From positions 1 through 30,317 of the forward strand of contig NC_049990.1 in NCBI RefSeq assembly GCF_000003815.2: DNA of 30,317 bases, written 5' to 3'. This document shows positions 28,130 through 30,317 of this stretch, in pieces; position 1 is the stretch's first letter; each line of letters starts with the position of its first letter. A program made the position numbers and the translations under genes. The notes beneath the pieces are model-generated. The model was not told the origin of the DNA and did no database searches. It was given only the letters and a program-made list of their open reading frames with translations. Source of the DNA: Branchiostoma floridae. Taxonomy: Eukaryota > Chordata > Leptocardii > Amphioxiformes > Branchiostomatidae.

Positions 28130-28330
28130 GACGACAACTGTTTCCATCCTGTCTACAACTTATCAGCCTTCAAAACAAATGTCCACCGCTATCTCCTCAC
28201 CAAGTTTTCAACTTCTTAGTTCATTTCATTGAAATGGTTCCACATTAAAAAGTCCAGCCACACCCCGGCTCTGTGATATCGGGTATTGGTGGACCATACA
28301 GAGGTTGTAAGTCTTTATTTACCACTAATA
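28130..28330 (+). pseudogene. Possible non-LTR retrotransposon C-terminal scrap and 3' end
   Basis: Reads FHPVYNLSAFKTNVHRYLLT then KFSTS and stop, like the closing segment of CR1/L2-type polymerases. It is followed by CGGGTATTGGTGGACCATAC, which looks like 3' element sequence. Only about 30 codons survive, so the assignment is weak. Confidence 0.3.
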
Positions 28331-29260
28331 TGGCGTTGCGAAAATGAAAGAATCAGAAAATCGGCCCCAAGTGACTTTTAAAGATACTGCAGCAGGACGT
28401 TCGGTTTTGGCATCTCGAGTTCTAATGGTTGGGATGATAAGTAAATGGAAATGTGAAAGAAAAACTACAGTTCTTTTCGAACTGTTTATTTTGAAGAAAC
28501 TGTTAACAAAACAGGCAAATATCAAAATCAACAACAAAGATAATCACTAATCATTAAACTGATCTTAAGTTAAAACATTCCTAACACTTCTGCTATGTTT
28601 TCTTGTTCTTCTATCAGTAAACTGAAACTGCAAGTCTAAAATTAACGTTAAGAAACGTAGCTATTCCTAGTAGAGTACAATAACAATGGATTTATTATAA
28701 CATGTTGTATGTTCAGTAGTAATGGAGGTACTCTTTCCCTTTTAGACATTAACTTGCTACGGTTAAAATTTCAATAAGGTACAAAAACAATTCTAGTAGT
28801 AAGTTTGTTACAAAACAATCAAAACAATGAAAAAGGATTTACCATCATACAAGTCATAAAATAGGAATCATCTAAATCTACATCTACATTGTGGTAACCC
28901 CAAAATAGCCCCGTTGGTACAAAAACAATTCTACATTTTTCTTGTGGACATACCTAGCTACTGTGCGTAAATATTTCCATAAAGATACAAAAACGAACAA
29001 GTTCCAATTAAGTTCTAGTTTGCTACTATCATAGAAGTTACCAAACAGGAAATAAACTTGAACATGATACACAATTACACATCTAACAAAACTACCATCT
29101 TGGAAACTAAACTCTAGAAAACCAAAGGTAAATGAATCCCATAACAGAAAAGGCTGGCGCCTCAAAAACACGAACTGAACTGGCTTTACTGACTACGTGT
29201 CAGTGAATGTAACTTTTCAGGATCAACCGCTGACTAAACTGTCGGATCTGATTCACTTCC
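28331..29260. other. Spacer downstream of the zinc-finger gene
   Basis: AT-rich, with the words GGTACAAAAACAATTCTA and GATACAAAAACGAACAAG repeated at 28777, 28917 and 28985. Part of it is probably the 3' UTR of the minus-strand zinc-finger gene. No other gene seen. Confidence 0.35.
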
Positions 29261-29264
29261 CCAC

Positions 29265-29455
29265 CTGCTGGCTTCATCAGTACTCCTCACACCTGTTTCT
29301 CACCCGTGCGACTCTGCCAGTGTCAAATAAGTGTCAACCTGCTGTCTTCATTAGTTAGTACTCCTCACACCTGTTTCTCACTTGTGTGAGTTCGCATGTG
29401 TCCATAAAGATGACAAAGCTGTCTGAACTGCTTGCTAAACTCCTCACACTTGTAC
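29265..29455 (-). pseudogene. Lost seventh zinc finger and duplicated tail
   Basis: Just past the stop of the zinc-finger frame, another frame reads YKCEEFSKQFRQLCHLYGHM then RTHTSEKQV and stop. This is a finger whose second cysteine is Phe. The tail (GAGAAACAGGTGTGAGGAGT) is repeated once more at about 29275-29310. A two-base shortfall in the linker before it removed this finger from the main frame. Confidence 0.65.
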
Positions 29456-29987
29456 AAGTTCTGTTGTGTGAGTTTCCATGTGTTTCTTCAGACTATACAG
29501 CCGACTGAACTGCTTGCTGCACTCCTCACACTTGTAGGGTTTCTCCCCTGTGTGAGTCCGCATGTGTTTCTTCAGAGAGTCCAGCTGACTAAACTGCTTG
29601 CTGCACTCCTCACAACTGTAGGGTTTCTCACCTGTGTGAGTCCTCATATGACTCTTCAGATGCTGGAAAAGACTGAACTGTCTGCTACACTCCTCACACT
29701 TGTATGGTTTCTCACCTGTGTGAGCCCGCATGTGAGCCTTCATATTACTTAGTTGACTGAACTGCTTGCTGCACTCCTCGCACCTGTAAGGTTTCTCACC
29801 TGTATGAGTCCGCATGTGTTTCTTCAGATGATCCAGCCGACTGAACTGCTTGCTGCACTCCTCACACCTGTAGGGTTTCTCTCCTGTGTGAGTCCGCATG
29901 TGAATCTTCAGAGCACCCAGGACACTGAACTGCTTGCTGCACTTCTCACACTTGTAGGGTTTCTCATAGCCTCCTTCACCGGCGTCT
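29444..29987 (-). CDS. C2H2 zinc-finger protein, terminal exon with six fingers
   Basis: In coding order the fingers carry SVLGALKIH, SRLDHLKKH, SQLSNMKAH, SLFQHLKSH, SQLDSLKKH and SRLYSLKKH, each with C-x2-C and H-x3-H, joined mostly by HTGEKPY linkers. Such linked arrays bind DNA, three bases per finger, in the nucleus. The exon probably starts at 29987 after CTTCCCAG. Upstream residues DAGEGGYEKPYKCEKC stay in frame, so the Met at 29899 is internal rather than the true start. The protein ends METHTTELVQV soon after finger six because of a linker deletion. Upstream exons are beyond the window or lost in the poor-quality stretch at 30003-30050. The fingers are very alike, as in young zinc-finger families. 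Confidence 0.85.
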
Positions 29988-30002
29988 CTGGGAAGCTTGG
30001 CA

Positions 30003-30050
30003 AATTTTTTTTTTGGGGGAATTTTTTTTTTTTGGGGGGGGGGGGGGGCG
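30003..30050. other. Homopolymer stretch, possible sequence error
   Basis: Runs of T and G (T10, G5, T12, G12) directly upstream of the zinc-finger exon. This could be a real low-complexity tract or a base-calling/assembly fault, so the exon's 5' border is less secure. Confidence 0.6.
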
Positions 30051-30317
30051 GTAGGTCGATTCGCGATTTTTAACCGGGAATATTATGCCGGGAAAGGAAT
30101 ATATGCCGGGAAAGGAATATACACCGGAAAGCTTGTACGGGCTAGGCGAAATTGGCTTCCCAGTACGCCTGCTTCTCTTCGGTAACTACAAAGGAACATT
30201 AAAAAACACTTATCACCGTTTGGTATGGATGTGCGAACTTCCCGTCATAAACGCGTCCAGCACTGGCAGCCCGGCACACGCCCCGTCGCGCGATGACCCG
30301 TAACTTGTAACGTCGTC
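30051..30317. other. Right edge of window, short tandem repeat
   Basis: ATGCCGGGAAAGGAATAT occurs twice with a third diverged copy (30083-30130). No upstream zinc-finger exon can be assigned in the remaining bases. Confidence 0.4.

Noticed and set aside
29432-30073. Plus-strand frames with repeated TELLAALLTPVGFL
   Set aside because: These are the antisense reading of the zinc-finger repeats.

Overview
The window looks like an invertebrate chordate genome, most probably amphioxus (Branchiostoma). The reasons are short coding exons joined by phase-1 introns, secreted EGF/C-type-lectin genes, a linked TGEKPY-type C2H2 zinc-finger exon, and dense Penelope, non-LTR, MULE and MITE-type repeats. 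The species call is an inference from gene style and remembered amphioxus proteins; no database was consulted. Four runs of N (20517-20616, 22221-22672, 23592-23691, 25466-25888) are assembly gaps, and reading frames drawn across them mean nothing.

Layout. (1) 0.8-4.7 kb, plus strand: the 5' part of a secreted-protein gene (signal-peptide exon, a six-cysteine domain exon, one EGF exon). Its first intron holds decayed non-LTR retrotransposon pieces with a TA-flanked MITE nested in them. (2) About 4.9-17.1 kb: three tandem copies of a roughly 4-kb cassette, called A, B and C here. Each carries an upstream repeat unit (U), a short TATA promoter, a signal-peptide exon, two successive look-alike 3' coding exons (2a and 2b) and a shared 3' flank. 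B and C encode intact small secreted peptides; A is decayed. Each copy has expanded a different internal sequence: a 28-bp minisatellite in A, the U unit in B, and a 20-bp 5'-leader repeat, a tRNA-like tandem insert and a 140-bp repeat in C. (3) 17.7-20.4 kb, minus strand: the 3' part of a gene encoding EGF-EGF-C-type lectin-EGF-EGF plus two cysteine-rich exons. Its first visible EGF is close to the EGF of the gene in (1), so related genes converge on the cassette cluster from both sides. (4) 21-28 kb: mobile-element territory, with a MULE-like fragment, a Penelope-like element (reverse transcriptase plus GIY-YIG) whose 3' end recurs at 26.3 kb, an unclassified element remnant, and a duplicated ~0.8-kb segment that looks like a promoter plus first exon. 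(5) 29.4-30.0 kb, minus strand: a C2H2 exon with six intact fingers and a seventh lost by frameshift.

The most interesting object is the cassette array. I do not recognise the peptides. Splicing exon 1 to either 2a or 2b keeps the frame and gives two very different C-termini: a leucine/alanine-rich helix, or an aromatic proline-containing tail. In copy C the splice creates a Lys-Arg pair.
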